Assembly (NCBI RefSeq): GCF_001949145.1
Contig: NW_019091747.1
Coordinates: 22,013 to 86,012, forward strand
From: Acanthaster planci
Lineage: Eukaryota; Echinodermata; Asteroidea; Valvatida; Acanthasteridae
DNA length: 64,000 bases
Reading direction: 5' to 3'
Shown piece by piece: positions 53,851 to 64,000 of the stretch. A program made the translations under genes and the position numbers. The notes beneath the pieces are model-generated. The model did no database searches, was not told where the DNA came from, and saw only the letters and a program-made list of their open reading frames with translations. Each line of letters begins with the position of its first letter. Position 1 is the stretch's first letter.

Positions 53851-55439
53851 CATAGGTCAGCCTGTTGAATCTTTTCAGGTAATTGTTTCGTTCAAATTAC
53901 TTTCAATAATCAGCAGCAGGACGCTCGAAATCAACGGGGACTGAATTCTTTCGCATTTTTGTTTTCTTGCATGACTAGCGGAACTCGGACACCGAGTCGG
54001 AAATTAGCCTTCTCGTCCACACTTGGCGCACTTTTAAGGACCCCCCTGTTCTCAGCTCCGAGTCAATATACGAAGGCTTTGTCGTAAAATTTAGAATTTA
54101 TGTACACACGCCGGTCAGTCACAACAGCTTCATAAAGGCCGTGCACTTGACCTCACTCATCCAACACAATTAAGAAGGTTACAGTCACCTAATTAATCCA
54201 TGATTGAATGCCGTGCCCTTCGCATGATAACTGAACTGACCGGTGCAGTGGAACACTGTGCCGCTTTGTTAGGTGCTGGGCGCGTGCCGGTCTACACTGC
54301 CGAGGACCGACCGTGCTTGAACGAATGGCTGAACTCAGCCTGGCATTTTGTTGGTGATTGCTTCCCGTGGGTTGGCAAGTATTCATGTATGTTTATGACA
54401 TGATGGTTTGAGTTCCACCAAATCAGTCAGGTCACATTTTTCCTGTACAATTAAAACCAAATGTGAACATCCTAAAGGGTGTGCCGACTTAATTCGACGT
54501 ACACTGTACATGTACATCGTAGAGTCAGCTCCGTTCCGTATAGGCCTATGTTGTAGTACAGAGTAGCCTAATGCATTCAACGGTCACGATAGTTACTTTG
54601 TCTAAACTGAAACAGCCGAGATAGCTTTCATGTATAGTTTTGTACCTGAAGTTCGGGAAGGAGACACGATTTTCTTGGCCAATCGATGACTGAAGTATTT
54701 GCAACTCATGCTGCAGCGCGCTGCAAGGATTGCAGCATTATGAGTCGGCATGTTCTCGTCCCAGTGTGAACAACCGTGACGTGCCAAAGCGAATCGGCAC
54801 GTGCACAGGTCGTTAGTACTCATAATGTTCTCTCATTAGTCTCAGGAATAGGCCTAATTGGCGTGAGCAGGCCGGGCCCTTGGCCGCGCAGAACCCTGTC
54901 GGTTTTCAGAACTGTTCTTACGAGGTAAGAATTCACCATCTTTGCATCTCTCGAGCAAAATCATTAAATAAATTATGATAGCCACGATGTGACAGCATTC
55001 GGAACAGTTTATGGTTTATTAATTTTATGTGGTGAGGCTCGTAGCAGTAGCTTTGCCCCTCAGAGAGGCCACCAAGATTACAAGAGAGAAATCCTTCCAA
55101 CATCCCCAAATGATTGCTTCAGGCTGAAATTGTGGTTCTTGGCCAGCCAATCCTTGCTCACGTCAATTGATTCACCCGTCAAAGAGTCTTCATTTCGTAC
55201 TGTACACTGCAACCAATTGTAAGTTTTAAAACCTCTGTTCTCAATGTTGTTTTTCCGGTTATGCGATGCAAGTTTGGCACAGAAAATGCCTTGGGAATTA
55301 AGATGATCCCCGGCTGAAATTTTATACCGACGTGTCGATGCTTCTGATATGTCTGAAACCCATCTGGCAATCATTTATCTGTTTAAATAGTACTTAACCC
55401 TCTAAATGCAAAAGGCTGGAAAAAATTGAATTTCCAAAA

Positions 55440-55690
55440 GAGTTACTCTCTTTTTTTAACCATAGACCACTCTAAAAAAGTGAAAAATCACTCCACAAAA
55501 AGAGCCATATTGTAAGGGACAACTCTTTTCCGAGTGTCTCTTTCTTAATATGTGGATCCTTGAAAGAATAGAAAAATTTACTCTTTTAGAGTGGCTTTGA
55601 AGTATTTTTATAAGAGTGATTTTCCCCCTTCGAGTGAGTGCCACATGTCACTTTTGGAGTGGTGTTCGCAGTGGACCACCTGTTTTGGAG
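55440..55690. repeat. ACTCT/AGAGTG repeat block, partner 60640-61080
   Basis: Alternating actctttttt and agagtggNtt-type motifs form many short inverted repeats around a shared cttgaaagaa core. The partner block is larger because some motifs are tandemly expanded. Confidence 0.55.
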
Positions 55691-55879
55691 ATACTCTTGT
55701 GCAGTAGTTATAGGGAAAACAATTATTTGTTTTAATTAATTCATGGTTGATATGAATTACGGCTCAAGTTTTATCAATTTCTTTCATGATAATGCACAAC
55801 GCTTTATTTGCACTGGCCTTGCGACACAGAGAGCGTTTTTCAAATCACAATAGCATCCGCCACATAACGGGCGTGCCGC

Positions 55880-56220
55880 CATTGCTTTCAATTGAAGCAA
55901 TGCTGGTGCGTCCGGCCGACGTCCCTACACGGACCTCGAGCTGGACGCTCGTCGCTGGACAGGGCTGATGGCCTTGCACAGATTTTAGTGAAGGTCACGC
56001 GGGGTCTGCAGCTAACGACGCGCAGAGCGTTGTGAGTAAATTTCTGCCAGGGGTGCGAGCTCGCTCAACCTGACGGTTATCAATTCGATATATTTCCTTT
56101 TTCTTCCTCATTGCTAAAAATATTCTCACCACAAGTTTTTGGTTCATCCGAAATTGATCAATAGTGGCTTGAAATATATCGCCAAAAGACACGTGATCAG
56201 TGATTACTGTATGAGATTAT
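55880..56220 (-). repeat. dispersed repeat, inverted copy of 6870-7240
   Basis: The reverse complement shares atcacgtgtctt, ggcgatatatttcaa, tgagaatatttt and the gagcgagctcg...tttac segment with 6870-7240. It is absent from the corresponding part of duplication unit 2, so it inserted after the duplication or was lost there. Confidence 0.55.
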
Positions 56221-56831
56221 AATCATGCTTTGCGCGTGTGTAGTTCAACCCAGCAGCAGTTCATGATAGCTTCACGAGTGATACGTATTCGCTCGTGCGC
56301 TTGCCTATTGGATTTATGTATACATCCTCGCGCACGCCTCGCGTGCCTATGTGCACAATGTCTAGACTCGTGTTGAGTCACGTTGCACTAGCCCATATAA
56401 GTGTACCACACGTGACCGTATTTAAACCAACCACGATAAAGAACCACGAAGACTAGTGTTACAGCATTTAGCAAATCCTATAACACACCTCGGTCAGGTA
56501 CTAGTCTTGGAAATTTTTGACGGGTATTGCGCCTTCTGGAGGCTGAATTGAAACAGTTAAAACTCTGAAACAATATCTTTCTAGTTTGAGGCCTCGGGAA
56601 ATAGGACCCTCTTTTGGTCATTCACAGTCCCTCGAGGATATAGACGTGCACTAGTGACCCCATTGCCAGTCCATATGTGTATATTATTACACATTCAACT
56701 TGCACGTTGTTGAATAGGGAGACTGTCTGGGGTATTTATGAATAATCATTATTGTCAACTGGCCATAGTCTGTAATCTTGCCACTGTTTCTGATGAACCG
56801 ATTTTCATTTTATTCAATATAGTTATACACT

Positions 56832-58082
56832 ATGGCCTCGTCGCCCAAGAGCCACTGGGAGTGGCTAGAAGAGACGGAGGCGTTGTTCACCAGGTTGGAG
56901 GCGGAGCCAGGATGGACGCAGATGAGGAGTTCGAAGACCGACCACCAGACCAAGCACGTCTTCTCCCGGGCAGTGACAGAGAACGGGCCCATCATCCATT
57001 TTGGGGTTTTCCTGCACGAAAACGACGGAAAGCTGCGGGGCCTGTGTCAGTTTGGGGAGGATGCCAACTCTTACATGAAAGGGTGAGAAAGATTACCTAG
57101 CTGAAGCCACTCTCGAACCAACTGTATTAGATGTCAGTGGCTGCATGGACACTGCAATGCGCAGGGTCCTTGCTGCCACTGATATTAATCTCGTGGAATT
57201 TTGTCGATCTTTGCAAGGAGCTCCGTTTCTGGAAGCCAACTTATCACAATGGATCAGGATGAAAGTGTTTTGCATGAAGCAAAACTTTACTCGCAGGACC
57301 ATTCAGATATTAATTCTACATTTTCAGGACCTTTGAATTTGCCCGCCTTTTCTTACCAGAGCATTTTGGGAAATCAAAATGTCAGCACTGATAACAACTT
57401 CAAAGCATCTGGTATCGAGGGGTTTATAATTTATGCTCGCTTATGCTTCACGAAAAAAATCTTTCGGCAAACCCCACCGTGATGTAAAGTTTGTATGTCG
57501 ATTTTCTGGCAGATTTTTCAGGAAAACATGTAAAATTTGCATGGAGGATGAACCTACCTTCAACCCCCTCCTGTAAATAACCCCGCCCCTCCCCAGATTA
57601 GCGATTTTGTTAATAGTTCTCTTCCCCCCGACCTCAGATTGGTTCACGGCGGCGCCATTGCAACAATGCACGACACCACGACGGGCGTTCTAGCGATGAA
57701 CATGGGCGCCAAGTTGATGTACACACGCTACCTCAATACCACGTTCCTGAGGTAGGTGCCAGAATAAATACCGACGAATTTTCGGCCACCAAAGCCCAGA
57801 GTTTAGCGTGGCAGGGACAACTGAAGTAAACAGAAAAATTTTAACATTGGAACAACATTTTCAAAAGGAACGTTATACAGCATCGATTTGTTTAGTTTCG
57901 TTTTCTCCGCCCGGCCTATTCCTGTCAGGACGACGGTCCTCATGGAGGCTGTCATTGACAAAGTGGACGGCAACAAGACGTTCTTGAAAGGATACCTGAA
58001 GAGTCCCGATGAGAAAACAGTCTACTCAGAATGCACAGCTCTGTATGTGAATGCCGATAAGGCTGCTGGAAGTAACATGTAA
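56832..58082 (+). CDS. THEM4-like acyl-CoA thioesterase, copy 5 (subfamily B)
   Basis: Exons are 56832-57082 (251 nt), 57638-57751 (114 nt) and 57914-58082, giving 177 residues by homology. The product starts MASSPKSHWEWLEETEALF and continues LEAEPGWTQM, FSRAVTENGPIIHFGVFLHE, GLCQFGEDANSYMKG. Exon B gives LVHGGAIATMHDTTTG and a Thr in LMYTRYL, so the HGG, Asp and Thr positions are intact. Exon C gives RPIPVRTTVLMEAVIDKVDG, KSPDEKTVYSECTALYV. The acceptor expected before exon C reads CG (57912-57913) instead of AG. The next AG, in CTGTCAG ending at 57928, would start exon C 15 nt later and stay in frame, removing five residues. An AATAAA lies at 58473-58478. No transit peptide is visible, so cytosolic location or a missing 5' exon are both possible. 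Confidence 0.85.
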
Positions 58083-58736
58083 TTGGATTTTTTAAGGAAC
58101 TTGTATTATTTAGTGTCAGTATCTTAATATTTCTCTCTGTTTTACTTGTGTGGTTGTGTAAGACGGATGCATCATTTGTGTTCTCTGGTGCTAAGAAGCA
58201 AGAAAACGATATTGTTTGGTTGGAGAACGACACTCGCGGTTCCTTTAAAAGAGCGTTTAATTGCGGACGCTGTAGTTAAACTCAAATATTGGGGAAAATA
58301 GTGAAAGTCGATCGCTGTGGTGGAATGAAGAGGAATCTTTTCAGGTTTTTCACTATGTTGCCGTTGGGTGCGTTATGCTAGGAAAACAATGAGGAGAGAA
58401 ATCACTGAAAACTTATTTTTTGTTGTTGCAAATTCGAGTCTTGGAATTTTTGGTGGTGAAAGTGCACGAGGTAATAAACTCACCTTTTAATTATCACTTG
58501 TCTGTTTTCTCTCTGACATACATGTCTTACCAGTGAGAAACACACTCTACCCTTTATACATAAAAACTTTTTACTTTAAATGAACTATTAATTTGGTGAA
58601 ATCATTGGTTTTTATCGTTGTTCGATATTTATCGACAACAACGAAACGTGAGTCGTCTGCTAGCCTGCACAAAACGCGATTCTGTGTCTGCGCAGTGAAT
58701 TAAGTACTGAGTTTGCGCAGTTCTGAATCCACTTTT

Positions 58737-58814
58737 CAGTTTCGCTGGTTCCAGTCAGAGCTTGAACTTGTGGTGTCTAACGCTGCTTCAAAATGGCTGG
58801 AACCAGCGAAACTG
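58737..58814. repeat. hairpin with perfect 18-bp arms
   Basis: cagtttcgctggttccag at 58737-58754 is exactly complementary to ctggaaccagcgaaactg at 58797-58814, with a 42-base loop. It is probably a tiny foldback element. Confidence 0.65.
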
Positions 58815-60639
58815 AAGTCTAAGCCAAATCCACGGGTTTCGAAAAGGCCCTGAATTTCCTTGGGGCAATGGGACGCCGCGTCCGGCCTGTACATGTACAT
58901 GTGCATGTGTGTGTATTGATATAAGGAGTTGTCAGTTTCTGGAGCCTTGAGAGAGTTAACTGTCAAGGAGAGAGAGTTCGAGTTAAATCTTGGGTAAAGA
59001 GACAACAATTGAGTAAGCCGACCTGTTGCATCTTTTCCATTGTATTGTTTCATTCACTTTCAGTATATTCAGCAGCAGGCCCCGGCTGTTTCTTTTATAT
59101 GCTCGTGTTCCATATCGGACTGTCGGAACACTGAAATTCCAAGCCGCTCGTCCATGTTTCCAACCCTCCTGTTCTTGACTCGGATTTGAAGGATTCAACA
59201 TTGTGGGAATTTATGGACACACAGACTTACCGCACTTTATACCGTTAGGTCAGTCAGAACCCTCCACCACTATAGCTTTATACAATCTATGCAGTTGACC
59301 TCACTCATCTAACAGGAACCTACATAAAGGTCACCCGTTTCGAGCAGACAACTCGGGATGAATGCCGTGTCCTTGACATTATCATAATGCGCGCAATTAC
59401 ATGTACACGTACTGTACATCGACCTGTAAAATAATTTAAGTGGAACACTGGGCATGTGCCTATGCTCACTGCGTGGCGTGTACCGGCAGTGTAGCCCTTC
59501 ACTGCTGAGGACCGCTTGAAACATTCAACCGTGCATGAGCGAATGGCAGTGAACCCACCCTGGCGTTTTGTTGGTGATTGCTTCCCATGGGTCGGCAAGT
59601 ATACATTACGTTTATGACATGATGCTTTGAGTTCCACCAAATCAGTCAGGTCACATACTGTACCTTACAATACAATTAATGCAAACATCCTAAAGGATGT
59701 GCCACTTAACTTTTACAGGCTTATGTTGTAGTAAAAAAAAAAGAACATACCTCATGTATTGTCAAGGCTATGATGGTCAAGTTATTTGGTCTTCAAGCAG
59801 CCGGGATGCCTTTATATACTTTTGCACCTGAAGTTCGTGGGAAGGAAACACAATTTTCAAGGCGAGTTGACGACTGACATGACTGAAGTATTTGCAAAGC
59901 GCGGCTGGTTCACGCTACATCAGCGCGCTGCAAGGGCATGTGTAGTAAGACAGCATTTTCTCGTCCCAGTATAACCATGGAGATACATGTAGAACACAGC
60001 CGGGATATGCACAAGCGGATCGACCGTAGCTGTGTACATTTCGTTATCTGACGATGGGTTACGTTCTCTCAAGAATAATGGGCGTGGGCAGGCCAGGCCC
60101 TTGACCGCGCAGAATCACGGTCACCCTGTCAATTTTTGAGAACTGTTTTTATGAGGAAATACGTGTACCAACAAGAAGTCACCCTCTTTGTATAATCCAT
60201 CGAGCATCGTCGTGAAATAAATTACGATAGTCGCGATGTGTTGTGTTCCTAGCTCTATGGTTTGATAGTTCATGATTTGAATGTGTGGTTAAACTCCTCA
60301 GAGGGGCCATAAAGACTACACAAAAGAGGAATCCTTCAAACATGCCCCAAACGATTGCTCCTTTATAGCCTCCCTGAGATTGTGATTCTTGGCCGGCCAG
60401 CCCTTGCTTGCCCAATGGAATCACCCGACAAGAAAGAATTGTTATTACGTAGGGTGCACAGCTATCGATCAGAGGTTGTGAAACTTCTCTTCTCATCGCT
60501 GTTTTTCCTGTTTATGCGACTTAAAGCTTGACATAGAAAAAGGCACTGAGAATTAAGACGACCCCCCCAAAAAAAATTATACTGACGTGTCGATGCTTCT
60601 GATATTTTGGAAACCCAGCCATCCGGCAATTATTCATTT

Positions 60640-61080
60640 GCAAGAGTGAAAACTCTACTCTCCAAAAAGGCGAGTCTTTTTTTAGACCATTCCAAGTAAT
60701 GAAAACCCCTTTTAAAATTGTGAAATTACTCCTTAAAAGTGGAAATCACTCCTAAAAAGTGGAAATTACTCCTAAAATTGAGTCATTATCATAAGAGACA
60801 ACTCTTTTTCGAGTTGTCACTGTCTTAATACACGTATATGGCTCCTTGAAAGAAGAGACATTTTACTCTTCTGGAGTGGTTTTGACCCGTTTTAAGTAAT
60901 TCCCCCCCCCCGGTGATTCACTGGTATTCGTTTGGAGTGGAGTCCACTCTTTTTGTAGTGATTTCCCCCCTTGAGTGGTTTACATTGGATTCACTCTTGT
61001 AGAGTGATTCCCCCCCCCCCTCAAGTGGTTTTATAGTGGATTCACTCTTTTGGAGATAAGGTTTTCACTCTCATGCAAGT
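60640..61080. repeat. expanded ACTCT/AGAGTG repeat block
   Basis: Units such as agtggaaatcactcctaaa and gtggNttcactcttttggag are repeated in tandem, with runs of C between them. The partner at 55440-55690 has fewer units. Confidence 0.6.
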
Positions 61081-61561
61081 ATAGAGCAAGGCTTAATATA
61101 GAGCACTTAATTGCGAGTTTTAATTAACTGTTCTGAAATACGGTTTAAGTTTCATTAGTTACTTTCGTCATTATGTACAGCGCTTAATTTTGTACTGGCC
61201 TTGCCGCCGCATCTGTCACCGTGCGGATGTGTCGCCATCTTGTCAAATGCAGTGATGCGTGCATGCCTACTTTAACCCAGGGACAGCTGCATGATAGTTT
61301 CACGTGTAAAAAACTGTTCCCTGTAGGCCTACATGTGCGCTTGCGTAATAATTTGATTTATTCGTACGAGCGTGCCTAGTAGTAAAAGGCTAAATATTCA
61401 GTGACTGGAAGGTGATGGCGAATTCACTGAGCTTTCGGTCATGACTATTATTAGGAGGTAGGTTAATGATCATTAATGTCAAGACTATTATAAATCTTTC
61501 CACTAATTCAGCAACAGTTCTGATGAACCGACTTTTCAGAATATATACATAGTTGTATACA

Positions 61562-62902
61562 ATGACTTCGTCGCCCAAGAGCCACTGGGAATGGCTGGAA
61601 GAGACGGAGGCGTTGTTCACCAGGTTGGAGGCGGAGCCAGGATGGACGCAGATGAGGAGTACAAAGACTGACCACCAGACCAAGTACCTTTTCTCCCGGG
61701 CAGTGACAGAGAACGGGCCCATCATCCATTTTGCGTTATTCCTGCACGAAAAAGACGGAAAGCTGCGGGGCCTGTGTCAGTTTGGGGAGGATGCCAACTC
61801 TTTCATGAAAGGGTGAGAAAGATTACCTAGCTGAAGCCACTCTCGAACCAACTGCTTTGTCTGTTATAGCGACTGGACATCGCCTGGTACGTTGAGATTA
61901 ATCCCGAAGAATTTTCCGTTGCTGTAAGCCAACTTGTCAATAAGGATCTCAGGTGGAAAGCGTTTGGGCTGAAACAAAAAGGTGTGTCGGTGTGTTTTCC
62001 CACACAAATTTCTCAACAAGTCAACAGGCACAGTCCCGATCAACTTGCTGGACTATTCATAAATTAATGCTACATTATCATAATTTTCGCCTTTTGTCAC
62101 ATAAGAATTTCTGGTAATCGAATTATCATTACTAAAAACAAACTCAAAGCTGGGGATATTTGTAAATTTATAGATCTTAATTGAAATCGTTAGGTAGATT
62201 TTTTTTGGCTGATTTGCCAGGCTTACATTTATTGGCGTGCAGGAGAAACCTACTTTCCAACCCCTCCTAATTACCACAAACCCCTCCCCCAGAATAGCGA
62301 TTGTGTTGGTTCTCTTTATCCTACCGTTAGATCGGTTCACGGTGGTGCCATTGCAACAATGCACGACACCACGACGGGCGTTCTAGCGATGAACATGGGC
62401 ACCAAGAAGATGTACACAGGCTACCTCAATACTACATTCCTCAGGTTCGTGCCTAAAATGATAGAGACTGTAACGTCATATTCAAACTCCACTCTGCCCC
62501 ATGTGCCCAATCCCTGACGCATACATATTATTTTCGGCTAGATTTTAAGCACAACATGATTTTTATGGAATGCATCTGATTTCTTTGGACGCCTACCAGA
62601 GCTACCCAACTCATAGTTTTCACTACACGCGTAGCAAAAAGAAGAACTCAAACATCGAGACAAAGTGTAAAAAGAAAGGTTTATCTCCATTCGTACGTTA
62701 TCATTTTGTTTAATTTCGGTTTTTCTCTGCCAGGCCTATTAGGGTGAGGTCGACTGTCCTCATGGAGGCCGTCATCGACAAAGTGGACGGCAATAAGACG
62801 TTCTTGAAAGGGTACCTGAAGAGTCCCGATGAGAAAACAGTCTACTCAGAATGCACAGCTCTGTATGTGAATGCCGATAAGGCTGCTGGAAGTAACATGT
62901 AA
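61562..62902 (+). CDS. THEM4-like acyl-CoA thioesterase, copy 6 (subfamily B)
   Basis: Exons are 61562-61812 (251 nt), 62331-62444 (114 nt) and 62734-62902 (169 nt), giving 177 residues. The product starts MTSSPKSHWEWLEETEALF, with LEAEPGWTQM, IIHFALFLHE and GLCQFGEDANSFMKG. Exon B gives SVHGGAIATMHDTTTG and a Thr in KMYTGYL. Exon C follows a normal GCCAG acceptor and gives RPIRVRSTVLMEAVIDKVDG, KSPDEKTVYSECTALYV, ending ADKAAGSNM. All catalytic-type residues are kept and all splice sites are canonical. The ATG was chosen by alignment with copy 5; a frame extending to 61553 has no ATG there. THEM4-type enzymes release free fatty acid from acyl-CoA; the exact substrate is unknown. Confidence 0.88.
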
Positions 62903-64000
62903 TTGGATATTTTGAAGGAACTATTATGAAGTGTTATAATCTCTTATTATTTCTCTGTTGTTTCACCGACTTCTAAGTTTTGTTAATTTTCACGTTTATA
63001 ATCCTTCCTGTTTATTCAGATACTAAAGTTGAACACTGAAAGTCAAAAATCACCGTAGCCGTAACTTATCGTCAGATTGTGCCATGCGCCTACGGGTAAA
63101 CTAAACACAAAAGCAAGTGTGCAGCCAGTATAGACCTTTTTCACCCACGTGACTAAATGTAAACAATACCACCACGTGTGGACCGCCTTGACCACGGTGA
63201 TCGTATATATTCCTACGGGCAGCTTCAACCACGGTCAAGCGCACGTGCGAACGCTGCACGCTTGACTAGTTTATCTTGAATAACTAGATTACCATCACAA
63301 CACTATGCACACATTACCATCACAACACATCAGAGGTCCAGCACGATCGTGTTATCACTGGAAAAAGGTCTATTCAAGGTATCTCATCTTGCTCTTTATA
63401 ATTTAACAAAACATCATAGAAAATTATTCTGTTTCATTTTTAATTAGTGATTTTAGAAAAGTCTTATAATTGTTAAACACTCAGGTGGCCTTTTTTTAAT
63501 GGTCACAACCTAAGTTTTTTGTTTTGTTTTGTTTATTGTAGATTTTTTGGCAGTTTGAATTAGGCAGGACTGAGTTTGCTTGCATGGTGACGACATGGTC
63601 AGCTGATTACAATGACATTAGTCCACTGAACAATTAAGCATCAGAGACACAACCGAATCAGTCTTTGTGATAACCGCCAAAATGCACCTCAGTGCAGATT
63701 ATAGCAAATGTGTTTAGAACGATATACGTGATAGAACGGTGAACATGGAACAACGTACGGTATTACCTAGTCATAATCTCGAACTTATGTTATTAAAGAA
63801 CTAGAAAAAAACGAAAAGGTAATTTAAAGGATTTAGACTCACGGAATCTACTCTATACAATGATGTTCTGTTTAACAAAGCTTTTGAGTACGAGGGACAT
63901 TACTAAGAAAAAGTAGAAACAGGTGGTCGCGAGAGCGTTATTACCTCTGACAGTGACTGGATATTAATGAGCCACAAAGGGTATCATTTTGAAGTCTGGA
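62903..64000. other. intergenic, no gene seen
   Basis: It contains the MITE at 63131-63373 and otherwise AT-rich sequence with no recognisable feature up to the window edge. Confidence 0.5.
63131..63373. mobile_element. MITE with TAGACCTTTTTC inverted ends
   Basis: tagacctttttca at the left end is the inverted complement of ggaaaaaggtcta at the right end, with one mismatch. The interior has several CACGTG-type motifs and a direct repeat attaccatcacaacac (63289 and 63315). No coding capacity. Confidence 0.65.

Larger units (their letters stand above)
53870..58100 (+). repeat. segmental duplication unit 1 (partner 59020-62920)
   Basis: Flank and gene are repeated about 5 kb downstream. For example, gattgcttcccgtgggttgg at 54357 pairs with 59576, and cttgaaagaatagaaaaatt at 55559 lies in a block that pairs with 60640-60900. 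Unit 1 is about 0.5 kb longer between flank and gene, in part because it holds the dispersed repeat at 55880-56220. Confidence 0.75.
58083..61561. other. intergenic between thioesterase copies 5 and 6
   Basis: It holds the 3' flank of copy 5, a short hairpin at 58737-58814, and the upstream part of duplication unit 2 including the ACTCT/AGAGTG repeat block. No further gene is seen. Confidence 0.55.
59020..62920 (+). repeat. segmental duplication unit 2 (partner 53870-58100)
   Basis: It contains the downstream copies of the flank motifs, the repeat block and thioesterase copy 6. Exons are far more similar to unit 1 than the introns are. Confidence 0.75.

Overview
This window is animal genomic DNA: genes are split by GT-AG introns, intergenic sequence is full of short transposons, and there are three N gaps plus scattered single Ns. 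The gene set (a collagen-C1q protein, a full-length Treslin/TICRR and a tandem array of THEM4-like thioesterases), together with many MITEs and a tRNA-derived SINE family, points to a marine invertebrate. I favour a non-vertebrate deuterostome such as an echinoderm or amphioxus, but cannot fix the species from sequence alone. Several near-identical neighbouring blocks begin exactly at Ns, which suggests a highly heterozygous genome with unmerged alleles.

Layout. 1-2.2 kb: repeats, including a foldback element. 2.2-3.0 kb: a secreted collagen-C1q domain protein on the + strand. 3.0-10.0 kb: no gene seen; a long hairpin with a hammerhead-ribozyme-like loop, SINE pieces and a dispersed repeat. 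10.1-30.2 kb: subfamily A of a THEM4-like thioesterase array, four + strand units of about 5 kb, each built as exon A - exon B - exon C; some exons are doubled next to N characters. 31.8-46.05 kb: a complete 19-exon TICRR (Treslin) gene whose splice phases all close into one 1886-residue frame. 46.2-48.4 kb: a Tigger-like element and a hAT-like MITE. 49.4-50.5 kb: a decayed THEM4-like copy on the - strand. 53.9-62.9 kb: two further THEM4-like genes (subfamily B) inside two about 5 kb duplicated segments. 62.9-64 kb: a MITE and non-coding sequence.

How the genes relate. The thioesterases share a rigid design: exon A ends two bases into a codon, exon B is exactly 114 nt and carries the HGG-to-HD active-site segment, and exon C carries the second half of the hotdog fold. 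TICRR sits between the two thioesterase subfamilies and is functionally unrelated: it is the metazoan Sld3-like replication-initiation factor. Both CDK target sites used for TopBP1 binding are recognisable.

I did not find an obviously new multi-gene system. The most informative observations are the complete TICRR model with alternative 3' ends, a lost splice acceptor with an in-frame rescue site in one thioesterase, the decay signature in the minus-strand copy, paralogue-empty-site evidence for two palindromic insertions, and the likely haplotype-duplication artefacts.
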